Source: Latrodectus hesperus
Taxonomy: Eukaryota > Arthropoda > Arachnida > Araneae > Theridiidae
DNA length: 64,000 nucleotides
NCBI GenBank assembly: GCA_037975125.1
Contig: JAJQOW010000014.1
Span: 23,521,914 to 23,585,913, forward strand
Direction: 5' to 3'
Shown: one piece after another, positions 49,440-61,695 of the stretch
How the letters are laid out: the number at the start of each line of letters is the position of its first letter
Numbering within the stretch: the first letter of the stretch is position 1
Notes under the pieces: generated by a model
What the model saw: only the letters and a program-made list of their open reading frames with translations
Told to the model about the DNA's origin: nothing
The model's database searches: none
Program-made: the position numbers and the translations under genes

Positions 49440-50480
49440 TTAGTATGATCTACGGATTCTAGATGCATGCTTTCTAACAGATATAACAATGAAACTTAAT
49501 TGCATAAACCAGAAGTTACAAAATGAACATAAGTTGATTACCAATTGTTATCAAGATATAAAAAACTTTGTAGCAAAGCTTTACGAAATTCAATTGTGGT
49601 CCAACAATTTTATTCATTTCCATTGTTAAATGTCTATAAAAGTGACCATAAAAACTACTTCAAACATTGTACGGAATTCGGAAAATTACTTGATGAATTC
49701 AACACCAGAATGCACTTTGAAAAAATGTTTATACCATTTTTAGGGTAAAAATATATTTGAGGGTGCCCCTTGGCGAAATTGGCGATTTTTGTTTGGCGCC
49801 AATCCTGTTCGCGCGGAACGCTGTACAAACAGTAATGGCGGCCAAAACACAATGAAATTTCAAAAATAATGCAGTAAGCACATAAAAAAAGAAAAAATGT
49901 ACTCACTTTATTTTGCTGGAATATCCTCACTTTGAGGTACACAGAATTCTCTAATAGCACCTACAGATATTGCTTAAATTTATCCTGAGAAGAAAACCAA
50001 TCAGAACCGTGAATGGATTTCAGAATAACGTTTAGGGTTACCATAAATAGAACAACATCGCCCAGCTTGGCGATAAACTTGGCGAGAATTCAAGGCGCAC
50101 CCTCAAGTATAGTCTAACCCATTTTTAGCTCCATTTAATGTAGAGGTGGAAGCAACGGCTCCAAATTTACAAATGAAACTAATATAATTACAATCAAGTA
50201 TTGAGCTAAAAAGCCTGTTCGAAGGTGACAAGATTGAAAATTATCAAAAATATATCCTCAAAGATAAATTTCCAAATTTAAAGCGATTAGCTTTGCACAT
50301 TATATCAGCACTTGAGACTACATATGGCTGCAAGTCTTTTTTTTTCTTAATTGAACCTGGTAAAAACTAAGTATCACAGCAGGTTGATTGATGAAAAACA
50401 TGACTTATCAACTACGATGCTCATAGACTAAATTATCCGTTGATATTAAAAAAAATCTCAAATAATATGTAAAATCAAGT
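49440..50480 (+). pseudogene. hAT transposase relic (ZBED/GTF2IRD2 type) split by a MITE
   Basis: The first part includes LNCINQKLQNEH and CTEFGKLLDEFNTRMHFEKM. After the inserted MITE comes APFNVEVEATAPNLQMKLI, then FPNLKRLALHIISALETTYG, the hAT C-terminal dimerisation region. Reading across the insertion restores one frame. Other stops show it is dead. Confidence 0.8.
49734..50128. mobile_element. MITE with 10-bp TSD nested in a hAT transposase
   Basis: The 375-bp element 49744-50118 is flanked by exact CCATTTTTAG repeats. Its ends are inverted (GGTAAAAATATATTTGAGGG and, on the other strand, GTTAGACTATACTTGAGGG). TTGGCGA motifs are repeated near both ends. Confidence 0.85.
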
Positions 50481-51023
50481 GTCACATTAATTGTAAGGTA
50501 ATAAAATTTCTGAATGTTGTGCAATAGTAAAACATTTTGAATTGTTTTATTTTGATATGTGAGACCCACCTCAGTTTATTAAATTTTTACTTGGTCCACC
50601 AACCGATTTGGGTTGGACACCCCCTTATCTAGAGTCTTACCTTGCGGAATTCATGTCGCGGAAATATAGTATGGAAAAGACAAGGCATTTGATTTCATAT
50701 TGAAAACAATCACTAAGACATGTAAGCCACAAATTATGTGGGAGTGTTTGTAGTTAGGCGATAATCTTGGCATCGTTTTCATCCTGATCAGAGTGGAAAT
50801 TAAGGTGCACCAATTCTTTTCTTCACTCTATTCTTTAAAAACGTTATCTTAACTATTTAATCGTTTTTCACATTAATAGATTTCATGGTCACCACCTTCA
50901 ATCTCTTGGCCGCAATATTGTAACGAGTTTATTCCCTTTTGCTCAACGAATCGTTGGTACAGCGGTTCCGTCTCTGGCTCGTTTTACTGAAGGTAGGGTT
51001 CGAACCAAGACCTTGGCAAGTTG

Positions 51024-51345
51024 CTGTAAATTAACTTATTTATTAATCTTTCCAGATAATTCTCGCAATTCTAATTATTCTCTTTATAATGTTTATTAAT
51101 TAAGTATTCAAGAAATGCTCTGTTTTGATTGGTGAGCATAGTAGACGCATGCGTTTTGATTCCATCGAGAAAATTCCTGGAATGTACATAAGTTGTTGTA
51201 CCCTGAGATGTTAGTTGAATAACGTCTCGTGTTGAGTTCGATCTTGCTTTTTGTTCCTTGGCACTTGTTCTACCACCTCTTCCTAATTGAGGTTTCGGTA
51301 CTTCTACGTGATAGTTTGGTGGTAGTGCCGGGTAACATTACGGAA
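51024..51345 (+). repeat. Probable Gypsy-type LTR and leader
   Basis: Promoter-like, moderately GC-rich stretch beginning TGTAAATTAAC, containing GTCTCGTGTTGAGTTCGATC and ending with a primer-binding-site-like GGTGGTAGTGCCGGGTAACA. It lies 5' of the gag relic. No second LTR seen, so boundaries are uncertain. Confidence 0.45.
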
Positions 51346-51348
51346 AGT

Positions 51349-51971
51349 CATATAACTAGAGATGTAAAATTCCAGGGAATTTTGAGGGAATAAGCTCAAC
51401 CAATCACATTCCGTTCAATAGATAGTTTTGCCTTTATTATGAAGAGAAATAAAGTAAACTATATGCAAGTATGGGAAAAAATGTTGTCTTCTAGTACAAA
51501 AGATAATTAGTTTCGTTCCGAGAAAAATAAAAACATTTGTTAAAATAATAAATTGGCATTAGATCTTCTCAGGACTGTCAGAATAAGTATTGACATTTCC
51601 ATGTTTTTGTCGCAATAAAAATTCATAAATTCCTACTAAAAAGAAAGAAAAAACTATTTCCTCAACGATAATTTTTGAAGTTATTCTAAATTGATCATTA
51701 AAGCAAAATTGTTTTCTTTTCCTGGAAAACTTTCGATTGCCATAATTAGTAGTAGAAGTCATAAAATAAGCGGATTTCTATTTATTTTAAGAAATATCTG
51801 AGAACATTTTAAGAAATATCTAAAAAAATCTACAAAAATTTCTTAATCATCTGAAAACTTTCAAAAAAATTAAAATTCCCAGGAATTAAAAAATTTTTTA
51901 AGGATTATTTCCAGGAATAAACCCGGTTTATTCCTGGAAATAAATTTCCCTCCTTTACAACATACAACTAG
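51349..51971. mobile_element. Non-autonomous element inserted in Gypsy leader
   Basis: Flanks CATATAACTAG and CATACAACTAG form a 10/11 duplication around 51360-51960. Ends are loosely inverted (GATGTAAAATTCC and complement of TTGTAAAGGAGGG). A 19-bp palindrome at 51905-51943 lies near its right end. Confidence 0.6.
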
Positions 51972-52917
51972 TGCTGTAAGACGCAGCTTACGCCTTCAAG
52001 CCTGAATTCTCCATTTCGCTTGCAATCCGATCCGACCAAGAATCCCTAGTTCGGGATAAGGTTCAAGAAGGTCACTAACTAACAACAGAGGACAAAACTA
52101 GACTGGTAGACGACAGCGCACAGCTCTATCCAGATCACAAGTCGGATCTACACCTATACGCAACCTTCTTCCGCAACATAGAACCGACATGTGGAGGACA
52201 GATGATAACGTTACCCTCTGCTATTCTGTGTCCGTCGGAGACACTTATTGAGATATTGCAGCCAGAGACATCAAATATTCGCGAACGACAGAGCGAACAG
52301 CTCTCAATGATATACTATAACCAACGGCCTGATATGAACGCGGAATCACTCCAAAGTTTCGATGACGCCTTTACACACCTTAGTTATAGAAGCAGTTCGT
52401 CATATCCTAGACGCATTTTCAGCCGCCGTCGATCTCCCGCACCATTAAGTCTTAGGCAGCCCGCAAACTCGGTAGACAATCCGATTAAGCCGTCTTATAG
52501 TAGACAAATGGGATCTCCTTGATGTCTTAGTGTGACGTAGCTAAAGCGATGCATCTGACGTCATGGAATTTTAAACCTATGAGAGCGCTGTCTCGTGGAA
52601 AGTTGCCAGATATTTCGAACCTGCTCGAAATCTAGAAACGTCTCGCGCTCCACCCCTTTTCTGACGTAACTAAGACCTCAATGATGTCATTTGGTCTGAT
52701 GCGATTCTCGCGAGACGCTCTGTGCATCTCTCGAGACAAGTCTCATGCGATCATCTACGAATTTGCGGGCTGCCTTAGGAGGCGAGGCTGCGATGGAAGA
52801 AAATTCTCCGACGCAGTGTGCAACCACGTTGGATAGAAACATGACGACGGTCACAGTAAACGGACAGCGTGTAAGAGCTCTTGTCGACTTCCCTGGTCCA
52901 GACCACTCTGTAATTCA
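51972..52917 (+). pseudogene. Gypsy-type gag-protease relic
   Basis: GC-richer than its surroundings. The gag C-terminal frame (52202-52522) has SLQSFDDAFTHL and an Arg/Ser-rich tail. A later frame carries a retropepsin-like segment starting VTVNGQRVRALVD, in which the catalytic D-T/S-G is replaced by DFPG. Reverse transcriptase, RNase H and integrase are missing; the relic stops at the tandem array. Confidence 0.75.
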
Positions 52918-54950
52918 GAAAATAACTTTAATGTTTCACTTTAAGCTCATCTATCGTTAATGCTTTCACGCATAAAGAACCTTTCCCAGCAAAAAATTAT
53001 AGTATACGAGTATAAAAATTAATATGAATTTTGGCGACGGAAACAAACACTTTTCATATAAATGTATAGTTCACATGACAGAAATTTCTGAAAATGTCTG
53101 TTTCTCATCTCTCCGATACACACCCAAACTTGAATTGAGGAATGTAAGCGAAATTCTAACATTTGGCTAAAATTCGAAGATTATGCAATCTCTAAAAATA
53201 TTCCACATTTCAAATTTAATTTACAGAAAATTTTGCAGAAAATAACCTTAATATTTCATTTTAAGCCCTTCCATTGCTAATGTATTCATACAAGTATGTA
53301 TATAATTTTATTCCCCGAGTGGAAAAATTCGGAAAAAGACTAATCTATTATACACACTTAAGACCAGGATTTAGGAAGATGAGCGGTTGGTTTGTCTCTC
53401 AACGGCCATTTTTTGCACACGAGGGCTAATTAGACCGGGACCTACAGTTTAAAGTGAATTCCGAACATTAGAAACATCCATGCCCAAGGTGGGATTCGAA
53501 CCCACGAACTGTAGAACCGAAAGCAAGAGCGCTAACCATTCGACTGCCAGCTCGGTTAGGAATATGAGAGAAATTCAAACATTTGGCTAAAACTAACGAT
53601 TGTGAATCAATTGCATCCCTGAAGCTATTCTGGATGAATAAATTGTAAAAAGAAATTTTTTTAGCACCACACCTCGAAGTTTCACATAAAATGCAACCAG
53701 TGCTAATTCTTTGACACACATGTCAATCCTAAAAGAACAACTATTCATGTACATTTATGAAACTTATGTATAATATTCAACAAATGTAAACAAAGGCATT
53801 TATCATAAATAGGTTTCTTTTCCATGGCAGAAAAGAGCAATTTTTCTTCTCCTTTATACATACTCACAAAAGCCCTAATTTTTATGCAGGGACAAAAATA
53901 TACTTAGTGCGCAGCTGACATGGCTTCACTTTTTATTTCTTCACTTTTTACTTCAAATTTTTTAGCAAGTACCAAGTTCTGTGGGACCTTAATCCTTTTT
54001 TTATATATATTTTAAAATTTATGAGTATTGTCCAGCTTTGCTATAATATAATACCGAGATTAGCAATAACATACTCCCATTTCGGATTCAGGAATAAGTG
54101 TTAATATAAAATGCAAACATTTGGCACACATGCACACAATAACTCAAAAGTTATTCTATCTGTATTTCAGTTAATATTTGCATTTAGTACAAAATCCAAC
54201 CCTGAAGATATTCCAGATTTTTAATTTAATTAAAAAAATTTTTTGGGAGAAAAACACCTCGATGTTTTACTTTAAACGCTTCATGTGGTAATTCATTGAC
54301 GCACATATGGCAAATACAAGACACTTAACCAGGAAAAGTTAGAGAACATGTTTAATACAGTTCATATGAGCTTTTACTGATATAAGAAATCTGTTATAGA
54401 AAAATGTATTTACCAATGATAGAATTTCAGAGAAATGTCATGTTTCTTTTCTTTTTATACACATCCAAGCACAAGACTAAAAAATACGGGCAGATATAAA
54501 ATATGAACATTAGGATATAACATGAAAAATATACTACCAGTGTTTAAATAGGTAGGCGAATTTAGTATAAAATGCACCACTAAAACTATTTCAGTTTTAC
54601 ATTTTATTGTAAAAAAGACACTGGAGAAAAGCATATAAATATTTCATTTCAAGCAATTTCTGTGCTAATGTATTGATACATATATGTCAATTATAAGATA
54701 TTCCCCTATGAAAAGTTATTAATGTATATGAATAATTGTTGGTAAGTAAGTTTTACTGATGTAACCAGAGACATTTGCCATAGAAAAGTAAATGTCCCAT
54801 GGATAAAAATTCTGTAGAAACATTTTTCTTTTCCATTTTATACACACCGAATCAACGGACTTAGAAACATGGGCAAAAATGAAATTCAAACATTTGACTT
54901 GAAAAACATTCTGTGTTTAATTTCCTTCAAATGAATATTGAATTTTTCCT
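52918..54950. repeat. Degenerate tandem array, about six units of 200-390 bp
   Basis: The marker TATACACAYCC followed by an AACATTTGGCT-type block recurs near 53116, 53349, 53861, 54070, 54459 and 54838. A second marker (TTTCAYTTTAAGC, then GCTAATGTATTSATACA) recurs near 52930, 53250, 53670, 54260 and 54630. Units are strongly diverged. Confidence 0.75.
53371..53568 (-). mobile_element. tRNA-derived SINE (family 1) inserted in the tandem array
   Basis: Insertion 53384-53555 is flanked by TTAGGAAGATGAG and TTAGGAATATGAG (12/13). The minus-strand head has A box AATGGTTAGCGCTC and B box GGGTTCGAATCCC; the tail ends near ATGGCCGTTGAGAGACAAAC. Confidence 0.9.
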
Positions 54951-55285
54951 CATTTATATCATGATCAAATCATAAATTTTATAACATCAAGATTTCTTTT
55001 TAAAGATAAGTAAGTATTCTGTGTATATTAAGGTTAAAATTTTATATAGCAGTTTTTATTTTTTTTAACAATCTAATACTTAGACCTTTTACAGCTTATC
55101 ACTTTTGTATACTGAAAAGAAAAGTAAATTTACCCATAATGGGTAAATTTTTACTTCTGATAACGCATACAAATTTATAAAAATTAAATATTGAAGTAAC
55201 AATTTCATACTGATGTTTTATTTCTTAGTATAAGTCAGTGATTTTAAAATATATCATGTTCAATGAAACATTCAAAATTTTACAT

Positions 55286-55291
55286 TTTATT
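55286..55291 (-). terminator. mRpL32: Candidate mRpL32 polyadenylation signal
   Basis: AATAAA on the minus strand about 45 nt downstream of the stop codon. Confidence 0.5.
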
Positions 55292-55333
55292 GTCAACACA
55301 TTTATAATAAACTAAATTTAAATACATAAAAAA

Positions 55334-55611
55334 TCACAAATTTTCTACTTTTGGAGTTATAGATGTATCATTTATGGCAGTAGTTTTCTTCCTAGTGATT
55401 TCACTGTCCTTCATTAAGAGATTCTTGCAGAACCAGGCAGGCCTCTCTTTGGGAACTTCGACAATTCGCTTTCCCTCGCACACCTTCCTCTCCTCTGGAT
55501 CATTCTTGTAGACTACGAAGACTTCTTTATCAATCGGATCAAGTTTCAATTCTTTAAATACAGCCTCTTGCATCACTTCAGTTTCTACCTTCACTTTTTC
55601 ATAACAGTTAC
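55334..55611 (-). CDS. mRpL32: mRpL32 terminal exon
   Basis: Acceptor ttacag. Starts by completing the Gly codon, then NCYEKVKVETEVMQEAVF, carrying the second CxxC Cys of the zinc ribbon. Ends ITPKVENL and TGA (55334-55336). Confidence 0.92.
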
Positions 55612-58600
55612 CTGTAAATTAAGTTATTTTATTCCTTTAAAACATTTAGAAAAAAAAATGGAAATAAGATTTTACAAAATATGTTATAAAACAAATGTGT
55701 GAAAAGGTTGAAAATTTCTGAGAAAAACTAGCAACTCACTACAAATGTTGTGCAATACATTATCTATTCAAGAAAACCAAATGTTTAATAGTGTTGATTA
55801 TATCATGTACGTAAATGAACTATTCCTCTAACGCAGAAACAGTAGACCTTTGCAAAGTCAAGAAATTCAGAAAGTATTTTTTTCATATCACTTGATTCCA
55901 TTAAAAATTTTTTTTTTCATAATTTGTTAAACAGTTTAAAATATTTGCAAAGTAAAGTTCTCTTTTAATAGCACAATAATCACGGAACTTATATAATCAA
56001 GACGGACCAAGTAATGCAGTATAAATATAAAAGAAATCGAAAATTATCTAGGCTCGCTTCAGCGAACTTATAGGAATCGATAAAATAGGTCGTAAAATAG
56101 AAAAATGTTTTTTTAAGACTTAAAAACTTATTTTTTATTAAGCTGCTTTCTCCTTATAAATGAATTACTATTAGAAAAACATTATTTAGCATGTACTATA
56201 TACATAACACTTACAAAATAATTCTTCATTATTTTGTAATAGCAGACATTTGTTATTTTTCTTAGAAAAAATACCTTCATTTTGTATTCCCTTCCTCTAT
56301 TTGTTTCATGAACGGTCAATGCATTGTTATTTTTTCTTGCTTAATAACTAAAAGTCCTTTAACTTACATTCTATATGATCTCAATCATTTAATACTACAA
56401 TAGTTCTTGCATACAAATTACATAAAAGTCCGCATTAGAGACGAAATTTCGGGTAACAGCGGAATTCTTTATCGAAGATCACCTGCACTCAAGTCCTCAA
56501 ATAAATGTCCTTACCATTTTTCAGTAACAATAGTAATAAAGCCAACAAATGACCCAGATCAAATAAATTGTATATCATCTTTCCACAACATTTTAAGCAG
56601 ACCGACAAGTACATTGCAAAAAGTTACTTTTTATTCACAACTTTCTTCATATGGTTTTGAAATGGTCTGACAGTCTTTTGCATATTAAATATGATATACT
56701 TTTTACATTTGTGCATAAGGAAGATATTAAGTTATATCTTCTTAAAGATTTACAATGAGATTTGTTACATTGCAATGTTTCTGTTATAATTTCATCATCT
56801 TTAATAAATTTTAGTAATATGCAGCAAAGAAAATTGGTTTTCATTACATATGAAAAATTAATAAATTTCCTAAAGACAAAATGAATGATAACTTCTCACA
56901 AATACACACATGCATAAATATATAGTATGGTCACAAGAGTCTTTTGCTTTGAAGTTAAGTCAGCTCATAACTTCAGAACAGTAGCTGTTATATTCATAAA
57001 AGGGGTACATATGTATAGTGAAGTAAGAACACCCTATGAAATAAAATCACATAAGGTCCCACTGTGGAAAACTGCAGAGTTAGCATTTTAATCTCAAAGA
57101 TGGAACAAATAAGATAGTAAAAAAAGTAATTTTACAAAGTTGTAGAGCCTTATGGATTTAGTACAATAAAGCACCCAGTGTGGATCAGAACATTTAAATT
57201 GAGCATTTTTTTTAGACTTAATACATCATAACATTACAATACTTGAACGGAAGAAGAAATTATTAAAATAATGTCGCCTCAATTCAAATTGGCATACGAA
57301 CTTTTGCAGTATATAAATATGTAAGGGACGTCATGCTTGTACACCTAAGACAGCTATAAAAGACATCTTCTTGGAGTTACAGTATGTTGATGATCCTAGC
57401 CATGAAGCAATTTTCTAAAATTGAGTGTTGTGTATAAAGGTTTTACTGTACAGTGAAGGTGAATGAAATGCAGGATCAGCTGCAAGTTTGTACCAGCAAT
57501 GTTTCTCTGCACACCCACATCCTTCTAATCAAACTGCTGTAAAACATTTAAAAAAGATAATTTGCTTGTTTCAGCTAACTCAAATTGGCAGACCAGCAAA
57601 GATAGGATGATAAGTTGAAAGAATAGGGTATTATCATACATATCTGAAATGCAACACAAGAGAGGTAGTCAACACTGGGATCTCTTAAGCCAGGTTTGGA
57701 AAATTCTAAATGTATTAAATACTTATCCATACTGATTAATGTATCAACTGATTTTTATTAGACAGGGATGCCAAAAGACGACATGCATGGTGCAACTTCA
57801 TAAGAATCAACAAGACGTCCAGCCAACATTCTTGGCAGATATAAAATGGATTTTCATTGAATGGCATACACAATAGTCAAAGTATTCATTATTAGGTGCA
57901 GGCTATCTACAGTAAAACATCTCCTAGATGTTTTACTGACATTCAACATCAAATAACGTTCACTCTTATAGTTTGGTGTGTAATTTACAATAACAAGCCG
58001 AACAAGCTAATGTTTTACAATGGCACTATATTTACAACTGCTGCAGAATGTAATACTAGATTTTATGGAGAACCTGCAACACTTAATTTTAAAGATCTAC
58101 GATTTCAACAAGATAATGCATCTACTCACAAAACATTTTCAGTGCTGCAATACCTTGTCAAAGAATTCGAGAACCAAATTGAACATGCCAATGTTGAAGA
58201 CTGACCTCCATGCTCATCTGATTTGACTCCACTGGACTTTTTTCTATGAACATACCTGAATCAATTGGAGTATACGACCCCTCCAAAAAAATTTTAAGAC
58301 CTTGAAAGATGCTTTATTGATGCTTGTGCCAAAGTGCGATGCTCTGTGTTCCAACAGGACATTTAAATGTGAATCCAAACATGCACTGTAGCTGACATTC
58401 AGAAACTTGAGCATCTGAGATAATAGCATTTTGTTATAACCACAGTTGTTTATATTTCTCATATTGTTTTCTTATGTCTAAATCACGAAAAAACAAATGC
58501 ATATTTCAATCTGCTTTGCTGTGAAAGGCTGTGCTCTATTCTGAGCATTACTATCCACAAAGTTACTTTTTGTACTAAATAGATGATGCTCTACAATTTA

Positions 58601-60554
58601 AACCATTTTCAGGATAGAAATGCTGACTCTGCAGCTATCAAGAAAGTTGGCACCCAGGTGATTTTATTCAGAGCTCTGAATAGCTACTTTATTATAACTA
58701 GATATTGCTTTTATGAATATAGGAATAGTCACTTTAAAGTCAAAATGTGGCAGGTTATTTTGGTTGGCATATTATATATATTACATGTATTGTTACTGTT
58801 TATCACTGATTTAGAATGAACACACACTTTTACACTTTAATAAGCAGTGATTATTTTATTAGTCTAAGACATTTTTATACATGTAAAAGACAAATGAGTT
58901 GAAAGAATAAGAAATCACCCTTCAGGCTGATATTATTTTGCTCATTCATATTTAAGTCTAAAGCAGTTAACTGATTTATCATAAAGATTTTATATATTTA
59001 TCTAACATCTCTTCCATACAGTCTAGTCTTTTAGGGGGCAATAAAAAACATACAGGATCTGTCAAACTTCTAAAGGATCCTTAGAAAAATCTTGAGGTAT
59101 GTGCTGAAAGAGCTTCCAAAAGTCTAAAGTACATAACCTAACAGATAATTTCACTCCAAATCTGAAGAGCATTTTTACAGTAGATGAATGCTGATAGAGA
59201 GAGTAAAATTTACTTTTTATTTCATTCATATATAATTATTTAATTCATAATTTATTAATATTTGAGATCATAACTTAGTCTTGCAAGTCATTAATATAAA
59301 AATGAGAGCAATGATGAGGTTAAAATTCCACTAAATTTATTTAAAACCAAATAGAGGAGAGTATACAAGTAAAAGTTAGTATAAAAACTTTCTATAAAAA
59401 CAATAATTTTCAGCATTCACAGCCAATAAACTTTCAGAAATATTTTACATTAATAGACCAATAGTCACGTAAAACAAGCATTTTGGAAAATATGCACTCA
59501 TCAATTCAAAATAGCATAAATTTCTACTAAGACAAACAGCAAGCAGAATTTTAAACTTTTCTTAGAGCTCAACAGAGGTAAATATTGAATTTGAGATTGG
59601 TTTGTTTGTCAGTCTATTGTAGACTTTAAAATTCAAGATCTAATCAGATTGGGACATATGGTGTAAAGTAAACTTTAAATCAATACGAACATCTACATTA
59701 TAAGTAGGAATCAAACAATTGAAATAAATGCTAGAATAAAAATTAGTCAATAACTTTATAAATTAGTTTTTTTTTTTATGCTACGCTTGACCTTGGTTTT
59801 TCAACCATCAGTCTCTATCGGGCAGCCCAATACAATCTTGAGGTGAATGAAAAGTCATCTTCTGCAGAATTTCTAACTGCGACGTCTGAAAGTCCAGGGC
59901 ATGTGTAAAGGTGGTCACCAGTCATGTCCTCTAGTCCACAAAAAGGGCAGATCGGAGAGTCCTTCAAACCCAAACGGTGAAGGTGTTTTTGCAGATAATA
60001 ATTCCCAGTTTTAAGGCGAAAATTTGCCACTCCCACAGACTTTATAAATTAGTACAAACATCTACTTTAAATCAGTATAAACATCAACATTAGAAGTAAG
60101 AATCAAACTATATTCATAAATTAACTTGACCATTCAGCTTGAATGCAAACCATTCAGCTAACATAACAGAATTCACTCTCAATCTGAGCCTCATTATTTC
60201 ACAGAATAAATACTTCAAAATGAACTATCACTAGGCCTTATTATCTAATTTATTTTTGATACTATCAAATTTTTATTGGTTGCTCTTTAGAGTATGGAAC
60301 TTTAGACTTACCACAAATGGTATGATGAGGATGAAAATGACCACACCTTTCACAAACTATAATATTGTTTTTTGGTATCAGCACTTTCCCGAAACCCATT
60401 CTCCTTGTCATCCGTCTCTCTAATGACCTCCTTTGTTTTGGAACAGCCCATAAAAATCCATTACCAATAACATTTTCCAAAATAGACTGTGAGTGTGTAT
60501 CTTTTTTCTGTGATAAAGCATTTAAAGGATGTCCACTTGCAACTAAAGATAGTT
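55334..60554 (-). CDS. mRpL32: Mitochondrial ribosomal protein bL32m, 5' partial
   Basis: Component of the mitochondrial large ribosomal subunit. Two exons (60312-60554 and 55334-55611, minus strand) join in phase to about 172 codons. The bL32 core is plain: FLWAVPKQRRSLERRMTRRM, then the zinc ribbon VCERCGHFHPHHTICGNCY with two CxxC pairs, then EKVKVETEVMQEAVFKEL, GKRIVEVPKERPAWF and a short C-terminal extension. The second exon starts after acceptor attttag at 60555, so the initiator Met and mitochondrial presequence lie on at least one more upstream exon that I could not identify. The gene converges on plexin from the other side of the repeat region. Family identification rests on the bL32m motifs and is confident. 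Confidence 0.92.
55612..57239 (-). other. mRpL32 intron, downstream part
   Basis: AT-rich sequence. The short open frames (for example plus 56407-56670) show no recognisable domain. No RNA gene or repeat end seen. Confidence 0.6.
57240..58420 (+). pseudogene. Mariner-superfamily transposase relic in the mRpL32 intron
   Basis: Plus-strand pieces in order: an HTH remnant (SAASLYQQCFSAHPHPSNQT), RRHAWCNFIRINK, FTLIVWCVIYNNKPNK, then FQQDNASTHKTFSVLQYLVK with the second catalytic Asp, and PPCSSDLTPLDFF. Multiple stops and frameshifts. Antisense to the host gene. Likely the arthropod mariner-like family with a DUF4817-type N-terminus. Confidence 0.75.
59775..60045 (-). pseudogene. Non-LTR retrotransposon C-terminal fragment in the mRpL32 intron
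   Basis: Minus-strand frame GVANFRLKTGNYYLQKHL, then PICPFCGLEDMTGDHLYTC, the CxxC...HxxxC tail usual at the end of LINE pol proteins. It ends LYWAAR and stop. It lies a few hundred bases from an mRpL32 exon. Confidence 0.85.
60312..60554 (-). CDS. mRpL32: mRpL32 core exon
   Basis: Acceptor attttag, donor gtaagt (complement of 60306-60311). Encodes LSLVASGHPLNALSQKK through the first zinc-ribbon CxxC and ends on one base of a Gly codon. An upstream start at a GTG near 60618 would read through the acceptor and is not used here. Confidence 0.9.
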
Positions 60555-61422
60555 CTAAAATAGATATTGTAATTAATAGCAAATTTTTACACAATAAATA
60601 TAAAAGCACAAGTTTCACAAGAAAAAATTTAATTGTAAAACAATAAAAAAGTTATTTTAAACCCAATTGATTATAATATGATACAAGTTACCAGACATAT
60701 GTTAACAATGTTACAAAAGTAAAATCCAAGAAAATTCTAATTTTTTATTGAATTTAATATATATATATAATTCACATCAACCTCATTTGCATTTGGATGC
60801 AGACAGCCTAATAGTTGAAGTCAGTAGTAAAACATTTGAACACACCCCACATATTTGAATTACAAAAAAAACTTTTGATATGTAAGCAATATGCAGATAT
60901 AGAAAAGTACTACGTTTGGAAAACTCTCAAGTATCTACTTTAATAGACGTGCATATAAAATACAGAATTACAACCCTATTTCCCAATGATCAACTCTACT
61001 ATGTATTAAACTCAAGACATACTCTGTTGACCCAAATGTACTTTCACTAGACCATGATGAGCCCATTACTTTTCTTTTGCCATATTAAACAAAAAGCAAA
61101 TAAACAATTTGAAATGGTAAATACCTAAGACATTATATATAGCCTCAAAGCCTTTTATAGCATATAGATGAATCTCAATAATACCATCATTTAAAAATAA
61201 TATACCAAATTTCCTTCTCTTTTAGAAAAACAATACATAAAATCTTTCTCTTAATGAAACTGAAATATTGAAACAGAAAACAAAATAACAGAAGACAACA
61301 GAACTGATGAGAAAATCGTACCATATGTTTGCAAATTAAAATATTTTTCAATTTCAAGCAAACATTAATATTTCAAATAATCAATAAAAAATTATCCAAT
61401 AATGTAAGCAAACATTAAAATA
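60555..61422. other. Sequence upstream of the mRpL32 core exon
   Basis: Presumed first intron on the minus strand. No confident presequence exon was found. Short TA run near 60760. Confidence 0.5.
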
Positions 61423-61695
61423 AAAATCAAGAAAAATCTCAGTGGCATGTTGAGCCCAAAGCCTACAGTGCCCATACCTGTTTTTTCCCCAAGGTTCCTG
61501 GGGTGCAAAGCACATGTGGTTAGGTGGTCAGCATAATGCAAACCCACTGTTTAGTTCCCACACATGCTTGATACTCAGTTTTATTGACCCACTGAAAGGA
61601 TAAAAAACTGAGTTGATTTGACCTTACCCAAGAATCAAACCTTCGACCTGTGGCTTAGGAGAACAAATTGCTACCGAGATTCAAAATCAAGAAAA
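61423..61695 (-). mobile_element. tRNA-derived SINE (family 2), inverted copy
   Basis: Insertion 61436-61682 is flanked by exact AAAATCAAGAAAA duplications (13 bp). On the minus strand it matches the copy at 25721-25999, with diverged head and shared landmarks such as AAACTGAGTATCAAGCATG. Confidence 0.87.

Noticed and set aside
49754..50109. TA target duplication (Tc1-type) for the 49.7-kb MITE
   Set aside because: A longer inverted repeat with an exact 10-bp CCATTTTTAG duplication fits better and restores the host transposase frame.
53480..53560. tRNA gene on the minus strand
   Set aside because: Good A and B boxes and partial stem pairing, but it is the head of a SINE with body, tail and target duplication.
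60555..60618. mRpL32 starting with a GTG at 60618
   Set aside because: The stretch is hydrophobic intron-like sequence ending in an attttag acceptor; nuclear genes do not normally start at GTG.
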